Position numbers and translations under genes: made by a program. The notes below the pieces were generated by a model. That model had not been told where the DNA came from. It saw only the letters and a program-made list of their open reading frames with translations, and made no database searches. 64,000 bases of DNA from Micromonospora sp. WMMD961 (lineage in GTDB: Bacteria > Actinomycetota > Actinomycetes > Mycobacteriales > Micromonosporaceae), in contig NZ_JARUBJ010000002.1 in NCBI RefSeq assembly GCF_029626145.1, forward strand, positions 340,501 to 404,500. The letters are read 5' to 3'. Of the stretch, positions 1-8,215 are shown piece after piece. Position 1 is the first letter of the stretch. Each line of letters starts with the position of its first letter.

Positions 1-66
1 GAACCGCGACGAGACGGCGGCGGACCAGAGCAGCCGGAAGTCCCGGCCCAGAGCTGTGGAGGTCAT
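1..66 (-). CDS. MFS transporter, N-terminal fragment
   Basis: An open frame runs off the left edge on the minus strand. It starts at the ATG at 66-64 and reads MTSTALGRDFRLLWSAAVSS and onward. The pattern 'LGRDFRxLWxAxxxSxxGD' is the usual N-terminus of actinobacterial major facilitator superfamily exporters, just before the first membrane helix. Only 22 residues are inside the window, so substrate and full length cannot be judged. It is divergent from the HSP90 gene, and the 121 bp between them must hold both promoters. The family call rests on a short match. Confidence 0.6.
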   Translation of the reverse strand, partial: MTSTALGRDFRLLWSAAVSSRF

Positions 67-187
67 CCGGTGACCGTGCGGGATCGACCGGGTCGAGGGT
101 CAAGCCGCCGGGCGAAAGGGGGACGCGCCTGTCGGTGATCATCGGTACGGTGGGCGCCGGCATGTCGGGACCGGGGGAGAAACACAC

Positions 188-1981
188 GTGGACCACACCT
201 TCCAGGTCGACCTCCGTGGCGTGGTCGACCTGCTCAGCCACCACCTCTACGGCAGTCCGCGGGTCTACGTGCGCGAGCTGCTGCAGAACGCTGTGGACGC
301 GATCACCGCGCGGCGCTCGACCGAGCCGGACGCGCCGGCCCTGGTCCGCATCGAGACTCCGGAGACCACCGGTGACGGCACGCTGCGGGTGCACGACACC
401 GGCATCGGCCTGACCGAGGCGCAGGTGCACGAGCTGCTGGCCACCATCGGCCGCAGCTCCAAGAGGGACGAACTCGGCTTCTCCCGGCACGAGTTCCTCG
501 GCCAGTTCGGCATCGGCCTGCTCTCCTGCTTCCTGGTCGCCGACGAGATCCAGGTGTTCACCCGCAACGGCGAGAACCCCACGGTGCGTTGGACCGGGTA
601 CGCCGACGGCCGGTACGCGGTCAGCCTGGCGCCACCGGAAGCTTCCCGCGCCGAACCGGGCACCACCGTCACGCTGGTGCCCCGCCGCGACGCCGACCAG
701 TGGTTCGCCACCCCGACCGTCACCGACCTGGCCCGGCTCTTCGGGTCACTGCTGCCGGTCACCGTCCGGGTCGGCGACGTGGTCACCACCACCGGCGAAC
801 CGCCCTGGCCGACAGTGCCCGGCGCGCCGGTCGACCGGGCGGCGCTGATCGCGTACGCCCGGGAGACGCTCGGCGTCGACCCGTTCGACGTGCTGCCGCT
901 GAGCGTGCCGGAGGCCGGGCTGACCGGTGTCGCCGTCATCCTGCCCACCCCGGTGAACCCGGCGGCCCGTGCCGGGCACCGGGTCTACCTCAAGCGCATG
1001 CTGCTCACCGAGAACGCCGACGGGCTGCTGCCGGACTGGGCGTTCTTCGCGCACTGCGTGGTGGACGCCAGCGAGCTGCGCCCCACCGCCAGCCGGGAAG
1101 CCCTCTACGAGGACACCCTGCTGACCACGACCCGCGAGGCGCTCGGCGACCAGGTACGCGGCTGGCTGGTCCGGCTGGCCCGGCACGACCCGCACCGGCT
1201 GGCCGAGTTCCTCCAAGTGCACCACCTGGGCGTGAAGGCGTTGGCGCTGCACGACGACGAGATGCTCCGGCTGGTCGACCGGTGGTGGCCGATGGACACC
1301 AACGTCGGCACGCTCACTCTCGCCGAGTTCCGGGAGCGCCACGGCGTGCTCCGCTACGCGGCGAGCCTGGACGAGTTCCGTCAACTCGCCGCGGTGGCCG
1401 CCGCGCAGGACCTGGCGGTGGTCAACGGCGGCTACACGTACGACACCGAGCTGATCGAGCGGCTGCCGGCGGTGGACCGCTCGGTGCTGATCGAACGGCT
1501 GGAGCCGAGCGACCTGACCACCCGCTTCGAGGCGCTCGACCCGCAGGCGGAGTTGGCGCTGCGACCGTTCCTCGCCGCCGCGCAGCGGGCCGTCGAACGC
1601 TCCGGCTGCGAGGTGGTGATCCGGGCGTACGACCCGGTGTCGCTGCCCGCGCTCTACCTGGTCAGCAGGTCGGCGGCGTTCAACGACCAGCTGGCGGCAA
1701 GCCGGGAGCGTGCCGACGAGCTGTGGGGCGGGGTCCTCGACGCGCTCGCCGCCACCGCGCCGCCGGACCGCCCGCAGTTGGTGCTCAACCACCGCAACCC
1801 GTTGGTCCGCCGGGTCACCGCGCTGGCCGACCCGGAGCTGGTGGGGCTCGCCGTCGAGGCGCTGTACGGCCAGGCGCTGCTGCTCGGTCACCATCCGATC
1901 CGCGCCGCCGACGCGGCGCTGCTGAACGATTCCTTCCTCGGCCTGCTCGGCCGGGCCGTGCCGGGACAGGAGCGAGCATGA
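188..1981 (+). CDS. HSP90-family molecular chaperone (GHKL ATPase)
   Basis: 597 aa, GTG start preceded by GGGGGAGA. The Bergerat ATP-binding fold is complete: N-box E30-LLQN-AVD37, DTGIG at 70-74 and GQFGIG at 105-110, followed by the conserved LLSCFLVAD. Downstream the middle domain carries the TASREALYED-type segment typical of HSP90. It is slightly shorter than classical HtpG (about 620-640 aa) and its C-terminus ends ...RAVPGQERA, with no eukaryotic-type EEVD tail. It belongs to the divergent 'HSP90 family protein' group common in actinobacteria. Its stop overlaps the start of the next gene (ATGA at 1978-1981), so the chaperone and the TPR protein are very probably made together. Confidence 0.9.
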   Translation: MDHTFQVDLRGVVDLLSHHLYGSPRVYVRELLQNAVDAITARRSTEPDAPALVRIETPETTGDGTLRVHDTGIGLTEAQVHELLATIGRSSKRDELGFSRHEFLGQFGIGLLSCFLVADEIQVFTRNGENPTVRWTGYADGRYAVSLAPPEASRAEPGTTVTLVPRRDADQWFATPTVTDLARLFGSLLPVTVRVGDVVTTTGEPPWPTVPGAPVDRAALIAYARETLGVDPFDVLPLSVPEAGLTGVAVILPTPVNPAARAGHRVYLKRMLLTENADGLLPDWAFFAHCVVDASELRPTASREALYEDTLLTTTREALGDQVRGWLVRLARHDPHRLAEFLQVHHLGVKALALHDDEMLRLVDRWWPMDTNVGTLTLAEFRERHGVLRYAASLDEFRQLAAVAAAQDLAVVNGGYTYDTELIERLPAVDRSVLIERLEPSDLTTRFEALDPQAELALRPFLAAAQRAVERSGCEVVIRAYDPVSLPALYLVSRSAAFNDQLAASRERADELWGGVLDALAATAPPDRPQLVLNHRNPLVRRVTALADPELVGLAVEALYGQALLLGHHPIRAADAALLNDSFLGLLGRAVPGQERA

Positions 1982-4863
1982 GTGACGAGGATCTGTGGCG
2001 GGTGCTGCGCGGCATCTCCGACATGCCGTACGGGGCGGGGCAGATCGCCGCGCTCGAGCAGTTGTTGCGCCGAGTGGACGCCGCCGACGACCGGCACCTG
2101 GCCTTCGTCACCCGGATGCAGGCCACCACCGGGTACATCTACGGTGGTGAGCCGGCGAAGTCCTTCGTGACCTTCTCCTGGTGCCTGTCCGAGTTCGACA
2201 GTGACCCGCAGCCCTATCACCAACGTCACCAGCACAACCTGCTGTGGCACTTCAAGTACATGGTCACCGGTCTGCTGAACTTCCCGGAGGTGCCGCTCGA
2301 CCGCACCTACGCGGTGTTGGACGACATGGAACGCCGCTACCGGGCCGCCGGGCACAGCCTGCAGACCGTCCACAAGCACCGGTTCCGGGTCGCCGACCAC
2401 GTGGGTGACGCCGAGGCGGCCGCGCACTGGTACCGGCTCTGGCAGACCACCCCGCGCGACGACCTCTCCGACTGCGCCGGCTGCGACCCCACCAGCCAGG
2501 TGAACTACCTCGCCGACACCGGGCGGGACGCGGAGGCGGTGGCGCTGTCCGAGCCGGTGCTGGCCGGCCGGCTCACCTGCACCGAGCAGCCGCAGGCGAT
2601 CCTCACCGCACTGCTCCTGCCGTACCTGCGCACCGGGCGGGACGAGTCGGCGCGCGACGCGCACCGGGAGGCGTACCGCCGGTTGCGCGGCAACCTCGCC
2701 GACCTGTGGGACATCGGCGACCACGTCGAGTTCTGCACGTTGACCGGGAACGACGCACGGGCGGTGGAGCTGGTCGAACGGCACCTGGACTGGCTGGACC
2801 GGGCGCCGTCGCCGGCCGCCGCGATGCACTTCGCGGCGACGGCCGCCGCCGCGCTGCGCCAGGCCGGGCAGAGTGGCGCGGCGACCGTTTACCGCCGCGC
2901 TGGCGAGGGCCGACCGGCCGGCGAGGTGTCGGTGTCGGTGCTCGCCGACGAGCTGACGCGGACCGCGACCGGGCTGGCGGAGCGCTTCGACGCCCGCAAC
3001 GGGAGCAGCCACCAGTCGGAGTGGATCGCCCGCCGGCTCGCGGTGCAGCCGCGCGGTGAGCACCTGCCGCTGTCCGCGAGCGTCCGCCGTCGCCCGCCAC
3101 GCCGAAGCGGTGACGAGTCGACAACTCCGGTCCGTGAGGGCTCTCCGGCCGGTGGCGCGACGCGCGCCGCTGTCGTCGAGGCACCCGCACCGGCGGTGCC
3201 CGCCGACGCCGGGCCGGACGAACTGCTGGACCTCGCCGAGCAGAGCTGGGGTCGGCACGACCAGGTCACGTTCCGGGCGGCGCTGGCCGCCTACGACGAG
3301 CGGTTCGGCTCGGCCGACCTGCCCGCGCGTACGGTCGCCCACCGGACGGCGTTGCGGGCGGCCGAGCACGGCGACCAGGACGACCTGCCGGGCGCGATCG
3401 AGTCGAACCGAGCGGCACTGGACCTGTACCGGGCGGAGGGCGACGAGGTGTCCGCCCAGGTGGTCGCCGGGCGGCTCGGCGTGCTGCTGGCCCGGTCCGA
3501 CGACGACGCCGACGAGGGGTTGGCGTTGGTCCGCCAGGCCGCTGAGCTGCTGGACCGGGACGGCGACGCCCGGCAGCGGGCCGCCGCCCACCATCGGGTG
3601 GCGTTGGCGCTGCTCCACCGGGAACGTCGGGCCGACGCGCTCGCGGCACTGGACCGGGTGCCGGCCGACGCGGGTGGCGACCCTTACCTGGCGGCCCGGA
3701 TCGCGCTGCACCGGGCGCACCTGCTGGAGCAGTCGGAACGTGTCGACGAGGCGCGGGCCGCCGCCGCCGAGTCCCGCCGGATCGGTCGGGAAGTGGGCGT
3801 CGGCGAGCTGGTCACGGCGGCCTCCCTGGCGTACGCCAGGACGGTGGACGACCCCGCCGACGCGGTGGCCGCCTGTGACGAGGCGCTGGCGTCGGCATCG
3901 ACGGACGCGGAGTTGCCGGTTCGCGTGGCCCGGGCCCGTGCGTTGCTCGCGGCCGGCCGGGCCGTCGACGCGGTGGACGACTTCGTCGAGGCGGTGACGC
4001 TCTGCGTGGAGCGGGGTGCCGAGGGGGACGCGTTCCTGCGCTGGGAGTTGGCGAACGCGTACCGGATGGTGGGTCGGCTGAGTGAGGCGGCCGAGGTCGC
4101 CGAGGAGGCCGTCCTCGGTCTCGACCGGCTGGGCGCCCAGGCCGAGGCGGACCGCTGCCGGCATCTGCTGGCCGGCGTGTACGCCGGGCTCGGCGAGATC
4201 GATCCGGCGCTGGCCCTGCTGGGGCAGTTGGCCGACAACCTGGATGGTCCGGACAACCTCCCGCATCGGGCGCAGGTGCTGGAGGAGGCCGGGGGCATCC
4301 TCTACGAAGCGGACCGGGACGCGGCCGGCGCGGAACGGTTCGCCGCAGCCGCCGAGGCTTACCGGCTCGGCGGCCTGCCGCTGGACGAGTTGCGGGCCCG
4401 CCGGCGGGAGGCGTACGCCTGGTTCTGGGCCGACGACCGGCCGGCGGCGACTCGTGCCGTCGAGCAGGCGGACGCGCTGGCGGTGACGCTGGCCGGGCAG
4501 TCGGAGCCACCCGTGACGTACGAGCTGGCGATGGTCGCCGAGGTCGGGGCACGGGTGCTGACGACCGAGAACCGACCGGACGAGGCGCTGGCACGGCTCG
4601 CCGGGGTGCCCGACCGGCTACGGTCGATCGAGGCTTTCGGTGAGGCCGCCCAGGTGGAGATCCTCGCCGGTGAGCTGCTGCTTCGACTGGACCGTCCGGC
4701 GGAGGCGGAGCCGCTCCTGCGACGGGTTCTCGGTGGGCTGCCGGCCGGCTCGCGGCCGGTCCGCCAGACGGCCTGGCTGCTGGCCCGTGCCCTGGATCTG
4801 CTGGACCGGCCCGCCGAGGCTGCCGCGCTGCGAACGGAGCACGACCTCGACCCGGACGACTGA
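1978..4863 (+). CDS. Large tetratricopeptide-repeat protein coupled to HSP90
   Basis: 961 aa, beginning MSDEDLWRVLRG at the ATG that overlaps the HSP90 stop by 4 nt; the frame is open further upstream but only as antiphase sequence inside HSP90. It has two parts. Residues 1 to about 330 hold helical repeats with several Trp/His and a CAGCD motif. After a charged Pro/Ser linker (about 360-400), a long run of A/L/E-rich helical pairs to the C-terminus looks like degenerate TPRs. There is no signal peptide or membrane helix, so it should be cytosolic. No catalytic motif was recognised. The translational coupling suggests it works with the chaperone as co-chaperone, adaptor or client receptor (inference). 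Confidence 0.8.
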   Translation: MSDEDLWRVLRGISDMPYGAGQIAALEQLLRRVDAADDRHLAFVTRMQATTGYIYGGEPAKSFVTFSWCLSEFDSDPQPYHQRHQHNLLWHFKYMVTGLLNFPEVPLDRTYAVLDDMERRYRAAGHSLQTVHKHRFRVADHVGDAEAAAHWYRLWQTTPRDDLSDCAGCDPTSQVNYLADTGRDAEAVALSEPVLAGRLTCTEQPQAILTALLLPYLRTGRDESARDAHREAYRRLRGNLADLWDIGDHVEFCTLTGNDARAVELVERHLDWLDRAPSPAAAMHFAATAAAALRQAGQSGAATVYRRAGEGRPAGEVSVSVLADELTRTATGLAERFDARNGSSHQSEWIARRLAVQPRGEHLPLSASVRRRPPRRSGDESTTPVREGSPAGGATRAAVVEAPAPAVPADAGPDELLDLAEQSWGRHDQVTFRAALAAYDERFGSADLPARTVAHRTALRAAEHGDQDDLPGAIESNRAALDLYRAEGDEVSAQVVAGRLGVLLARSDDDADEGLALVRQAAELLDRDGDARQRAAAHHRVALALLHRERRADALAALDRVPADAGGDPYLAARIALHRAHLLEQSERVDEARAAAAESRRIGREVGVGELVTAASLAYARTVDDPADAVAACDEALASASTDAELPVRVARARALLAAGRAVDAVDDFVEAVTLCVERGAEGDAFLRWELANAYRMVGRLSEAAEVAEEAVLGLDRLGAQAEADRCRHLLAGVYAGLGEIDPALALLGQLADNLDGPDNLPHRAQVLEEAGGILYEADRDAAGAERFAAAAEAYRLGGLPLDELRARRREAYAWFWADDRPAATRAVEQADALAVTLAGQSEPPVTYELAMVAEVGARVLTTENRPDEALARLAGVPDRLRSIEAFGEAAQVEILAGELLLRLDRPAEAEPLLRRVLGGLPAGSRPVRQTAWLLARALDLLDRPAEAAALRTEHDLDPDD

Positions 4864-4934
4864 GCATGCCGCCAGGCGCTGAGATGTGCTCAACCGCTCG
4901 GTAACCAGCGGCCCACCCTGGCCAGGTCGCGGTC

Positions 4935-4940
4935 TACGCT
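4935..4940 (+). promoter_or_regulatory. -10 element of a leaderless TetR transcript
   Basis: TACGCT lies 6 nt before the GTG at 4947 and no Shine-Dalgarno sequence is present, so transcription should begin at or next to the start codon. Confidence 0.45.
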
Positions 4941-4946
4941 TGCCCG

Positions 4947-5546
4947 GTGACGGTGGAGCAGCAGGCACGGGGTGCGGCGGGCACGGGCCGACGCAGGTCC
5001 CGCAAGGACGAGATCCTGGAGATCGCGGTCGGTCTGTTCGCCGCGCGCGGCTACCACGGCGTGTCGATGGACGACATCGGCGCGGCGGCGGGGGTCACCG
5101 GACCGGCGCTCTACCACCACTTCGCCGGCAAGGAGGCGATGCTGGCCGCCGCGTTGATCCCGGTCAGTGAGGGCCTGCTGGCCGGTGGACGGGAACGTGC
5201 CGCCGGGCACCCGGACGACCCGCGCGCGGTGCTGGAGTCGCTGATCGATTTCCACGTCGAGTTCGCGCTGGCCAACCCGGCGGTGATCGCTCTACACCTG
5301 CACGAGTTGGACCGCCTGCCGGAGGAGCCGAGACGACGGATCCGTCGCCTGCAACGGCTCTACGTCGAGGAGTGGGTGACAGTGCTCACCGCCCTGCACC
5401 CCGGCATGCCCGACGGCGAGGCGCGGGTGCTCGCGCACGCCGCGTTCGGGTTGATGAACTCGACCCCGTTCCTCGGCGGTGAGGTTGACCGGCGTCGCCG
5501 GGCCGAGCTGCTGCGCGGCGCGACACTGGCCGCGTTGCTCGCCTGA
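4947..5546 (+). CDS. TetR/AcrR-family transcriptional regulator
   Basis: 199 aa. The N-terminal TetR helix-turn-helix spans about residues 20-66, with the typical pattern ILEIAVGLFAARGYHGVSMDDI followed by GPALYHHFAGKEAML. The C-terminal ligand domain is helical. Proteins of this type next to acyl-CoA carboxylase, HMG-CoA lyase and acyl-CoA dehydrogenase genes act as acyl-CoA-responsive repressors of leucine/isovalerate or fatty-acid catabolism. Its position just upstream of the biotin carboxylase gene (73 bp gap, same strand) supports that role here. The GTG start is set by the leaderless -10 at 4935. A likely target is the operator at 8178-8202. Confidence 0.88.
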   Translation: MTVEQQARGAAGTGRRRSRKDEILEIAVGLFAARGYHGVSMDDIGAAAGVTGPALYHHFAGKEAMLAAALIPVSEGLLAGGRERAAGHPDDPRAVLESLIDFHVEFALANPAVIALHLHELDRLPEEPRRRIRRLQRLYVEEWVTVLTALHPGMPDGEARVLAHAAFGLMNSTPFLGGEVDRRRRAELLRGATLAALLA

Positions 5547-5619
5547 GCCCGACTCGTCAGAGGTTCGTCGGTCATGATTCCCTAACCACCGTCCCACCAT
5601 CCGGACGCCGGGAGGAAAC

Positions 5620-6987
5620 ATGATCGAGTCACTGCTGGTAGCCAATCGGGGTGAGATCGCCCGCCGGATCATCCGGACCGCCAAGCGGCTCGGCATCCGC
5701 GCGATCGCGGTCCACTCGGAAGCCGATGCCGACCTGCCGTTCGTCGCCGAGGCGGACGAGGCGGTCCTCATCGGCCCGGCGAACCCGGCGCTGAGCTACC
5801 GCAACACCGAGGCGATCCTCGCCGCCGCGAAGGCGACCGGTGCGCAGGCCATCCACCCCGGCTACGGCTTCCTGTCGGAGAACGCCGAGTTCGCCCGTAC
5901 CGTCGAGGCGAGCGGCCTGATCTGGGTCGGCCCCGGCGCGGACGCGATCACCGCGATGGGCGACAAGATCAATGCCCGGAACCTGATGGCGGCGGCCGGT
6001 GTTCCGGTCGCGCCGGGCACCACCGACCCGGCAGCCGACCTGGACGCGGCGGTGACGGCCGCCGCCGAGATCGGCTATCCGGTGATGGTCAAGGCCGCGG
6101 CCGGCGGCGGCGGCATGGGCATGGGCGTCGCCGTCGACGAGGCCGCGCTGCGCACCGAGTACGACAAGGTGCGCGCGTTCGCCGAGCGGATGTTCGGCGA
6201 CGGGTCGGTGTTGATCGAGCGGTACTTCCCCCGGGTGCGCCACGTCGAGGTGCAGATCCTCGGCCTGGCCGACGGTCGTGTGGTGGCGCTCGGCGAGCGG
6301 GAGTGCTCGGTGCAGCGACGCAACCAGAAGCTGGTCGAGGAGTCCCCGTCCCCGGCGGTCTCGCCGGAGCTGCGGGTTCGCCTTCTGGCGGCGGCGGTGC
6401 GGGCCGGCGAGGCGGTCGGTTACCGCAATGCGGGGACTGTGGAATGCCTGTTGGTCCCGCGTCAGCGGGACTCCAAGGGCGACGTCCCCGGCTCCGAAGA
6501 GTTCTTCTTCCTGGAGATGAACACGCGGCTCCAGGTGGAGCACCCGGTGACCGAGTACGTCTACGGGATCGACCTGGTCGAGGAGCAGCTGCGGGTGGCG
6601 TCCGGGCTGGCGCCGACGTTCGACCCGGACGCGTTGACCCCGCGTGGGCACGCCATCGAGATGCGGATCAACGCCGAGGACCCGAAGCGTTTCCTGCCCG
6701 GCCCGGGTGTGGTGAAGACCTGGGTGGAGCCCACGGGTGAGGGTGTCCGGGTGGACTCCGGCTACACCGAGGGCAACACGGTCACCCCGTTCTACGACAG
6801 CCTGCTGGCCAAGCTGATCGTCAGCGGCGCGACTCGCGACGAGGTGCTCGAACGCGCGAAGGCCGCGGTCGCCGCGTTCCAGGTCGAGGGCCCGAAGAAC
6901 AACGTCCCCTTCTTCGCCGAGCTGCTGGAGAACGAGGAGTTCCGGTCCGGCGCCTACGACACGGGCATCGTCTCCCGCATGCGCTGA
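5620..6987 (+). CDS. Biotin carboxylase subunit without a biotin carrier domain
   Basis: 455 aa, ATG after GGGAGGAAAC. It carries the three biotin carboxylase parts: N-terminal domain (LLVANRGEIARRII), ATP-grasp with the glycine loop GGGGMGMG at 162-169, and the RECSVQRRNQK and EMNTRLQVEHPVTE motifs, then the C-terminal BC domain. The reaction is ATP-dependent carboxylation of biotin with bicarbonate. Actinobacterial acyl-CoA carboxylase alpha chains are usually 590-670 aa because a BT linker and biotinyl domain follow; here the chain stops after ...SRMR and no AMKM-type biotinylation site is seen. It must borrow a carrier protein encoded elsewhere. The partner beta chain is probably at 8216-9748. 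Confidence 0.9.
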   Translation: MIESLLVANRGEIARRIIRTAKRLGIRAIAVHSEADADLPFVAEADEAVLIGPANPALSYRNTEAILAAAKATGAQAIHPGYGFLSENAEFARTVEASGLIWVGPGADAITAMGDKINARNLMAAAGVPVAPGTTDPAADLDAAVTAAAEIGYPVMVKAAAGGGGMGMGVAVDEAALRTEYDKVRAFAERMFGDGSVLIERYFPRVRHVEVQILGLADGRVVALGERECSVQRRNQKLVEESPSPAVSPELRVRLLAAAVRAGEAVGYRNAGTVECLLVPRQRDSKGDVPGSEEFFFLEMNTRLQVEHPVTEYVYGIDLVEEQLRVASGLAPTFDPDALTPRGHAIEMRINAEDPKRFLPGPGVVKTWVEPTGEGVRVDSGYTEGNTVTPFYDSLLAKLIVSGATRDEVLERAKAAVAAFQVEGPKNNVPFFAELLENEEFRSGAYDTGIVSRMR

Positions 6988-7008
6988 CCACACCCTCCCT
7001 CACGCTGG

Positions 7009-7064
7009 TGATCAAGAGGTTTGCGTCACCAGAGGCCGAAATCCTGACGCAAACCTCTTGATCA
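7009..7064. repeat. Perfect 20-bp intergenic palindrome
   Basis: Arms 7009-7028 (TGATCAAGAGGTTTGCGTCA) and 7045-7064 are perfect reverse complements around a 16-nt loop. It sits 22 bp after the biotin carboxylase stop. There is no T-tract, so it is not a textbook intrinsic terminator, though it would form a very stable hairpin. Its core TGATCA-n-GA-n-GTT is shared with the palindrome at 17045-17098, which suggests a dispersed repeat family. Confidence 0.85.
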
Positions 7065-7134
7065 ACCCTACGGTCGGCGGGGTGGCATGCTGGGATGACC
7101 GCCACAGCACTACGTCACAGCGAGGTGACCCCTT

Positions 7135-8055
7135 ATGACGGACCTGTCAGATTTCGTCACGATCCGTGAGGTCGGGCCACGGGACGGGTTGCAGAACGAG
7201 GAACCGATCCCGACCGACGCCAAGGTTCGTCTGCTCGACGCCCTCTCCGGCACCGGTGTGCGCCGGATCGAGGCGGTGTCGTTCGTGCACCCGAGGGCGA
7301 TCCCGCAGATGGCCGACGCCGACGAGGTGTGGCAGCGGGCGGCCAAGGCCGACGGGGTGCGGTACTCGGCGCTGGTGCCGAACACCCGGGGTGCCCAGCG
7401 GGCCCTCGCCGCCGGGTTCACCGAGATCGAGGTGGTGGTCTCCGCCAGCGACACGCACAACCGCCGCAACGTCAACCGGTCGACCGAGGAGTCGCTGGAC
7501 GACATCGCCGAGCTGATCGACCTGCTGCACGGCGCGTCCGCGCGGGTGGAGGTGATCGTGGCGACCAGCTTCGGCTGCCCGTACGAGGGTGACGTCGACC
7601 CGGCGCGGGTGGCCGGCATCGTCGACCGGGTGGTGCGGGACGGCGCGGACCGGGTCGCATTCGGCGACACCACCGGCATGGGCACCCCACGTCGGGTCCG
7701 TGAGCTGCTGACCGCGGTACGCGACCGGAACGCGAACGTGCCGGTGCTGCTGCACTTCCACAACACCCGGGGAACGGCGCTGGCGAATCTGTTGACCGCG
7801 TTGGAGCTGGGGGTGACCGAGTTCGACGCCAGCGTCGGCGGCCTGGGCGGCTGCCCGTACGCGCCGGGGGCGAGCGGCAACCTGGCGACCGAGGAGGCCG
7901 TGCACATGCTGCACGACATGGGCATCGACACCGGCATCGACCTGGCGGCCCTCATCGAGGCGGCCGAGTTGGCCGAGGAGTTGCTCGGCAAGACGTTGCC
8001 GTCGGGTGTGCTGCGGGCTGGTCCGCGGACCCGACTGACGCCGATGCCGAGCTGA
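7135..8055 (+). CDS. Hydroxymethylglutaryl-CoA lyase
   Basis: 306 aa, ATG with GAGGTGA upstream. It is a DRE-TIM-type lyase: the REVGPRDGLQNE motif at 11-22 supplies the catalytic Arg16/Asp17, HFHN at 207-210 gives the metal-binding histidines, and the family signature GGLGGCPYAPGASGN at 235-249 holds active-site Cys240 and Asn249. It cleaves HMG-CoA to acetyl-CoA and acetoacetate, the last step of leucine degradation. The length is typical. It lies between the two carboxylase subunit genes, which fixes the cluster as leucine/isovalerate-like catabolism rather than lipid synthesis. A GC-rich hairpin follows its stop. Confidence 0.92.
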   Translation: MTDLSDFVTIREVGPRDGLQNEEPIPTDAKVRLLDALSGTGVRRIEAVSFVHPRAIPQMADADEVWQRAAKADGVRYSALVPNTRGAQRALAAGFTEIEVVVSASDTHNRRNVNRSTEESLDDIAELIDLLHGASARVEVIVATSFGCPYEGDVDPARVAGIVDRVVRDGADRVAFGDTTGMGTPRRVRELLTAVRDRNANVPVLLHFHNTRGTALANLLTALELGVTEFDASVGGLGGCPYAPGASGNLATEEAVHMLHDMGIDTGIDLAALIEAAELAEELLGKTLPSGVLRAGPRTRLTPMPS

Positions 8056-8074
8056 GTGCTCCGCAGGCGCGGGG

Positions 8075-8099
8075 AGGGGCCGGCACGAGGCCGGCCCCT
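8075..8099 (+). terminator. Hairpin after HMG-CoA lyase
   Basis: AGGGGCCGGC (8075-8084) pairs perfectly with GCCGGCCCCT (8090-8099) around a 5-nt loop, 20 bp after the lyase stop. It separates the lyase from the independently promoted carboxyltransferase gene. Confidence 0.7.
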
Positions 8100-8177
8100 T
8101 CGACGTATCAGGTCAATGTCCCGGCCGAAGGGGCGTCGGTTGATCGCGGGTCGCCGGAGGGTGCGCGAATGCGATAG

Positions 8178-8202
8178 CCTAACGATCGTTCAGGTCGTTA
8201 GG
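8178..8202. promoter_or_regulatory. Candidate TetR operator over the carboxyltransferase promoter
   Basis: CCTAACGA (8178-8185) and TCGTTAGG (8195-8202) form inverted half-sites, and an internal perfect palindrome AACGATCGTT lies at 8181-8190. A possible -10, TAGCCT (8175-8180), overlaps the first half-site, so a bound repressor would block RNA polymerase. The motif type is that of TetR repressors. Assigning it to the TetR at 4947 is inference. Confidence 0.55.
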
Positions 8203-8215
8203 TGAGGGAGTCGGC

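Noticed and set aside
589..1977. Upstream extension of the TPR protein inside the HSP90 gene
   Set aside because: It is Arg/Gly/Pro-rich antiphase sequence; the HSP90 frame has clear motifs, and the ATG at 1978 overlapping the HSP90 stop is the natural start.
1888..4266. Long minus-strand open frame opposite the TPR gene
   Set aside because: Shadow of high-GC coding sequence; no family motifs, no RBS and low-complexity Val/Gly/Arg composition.
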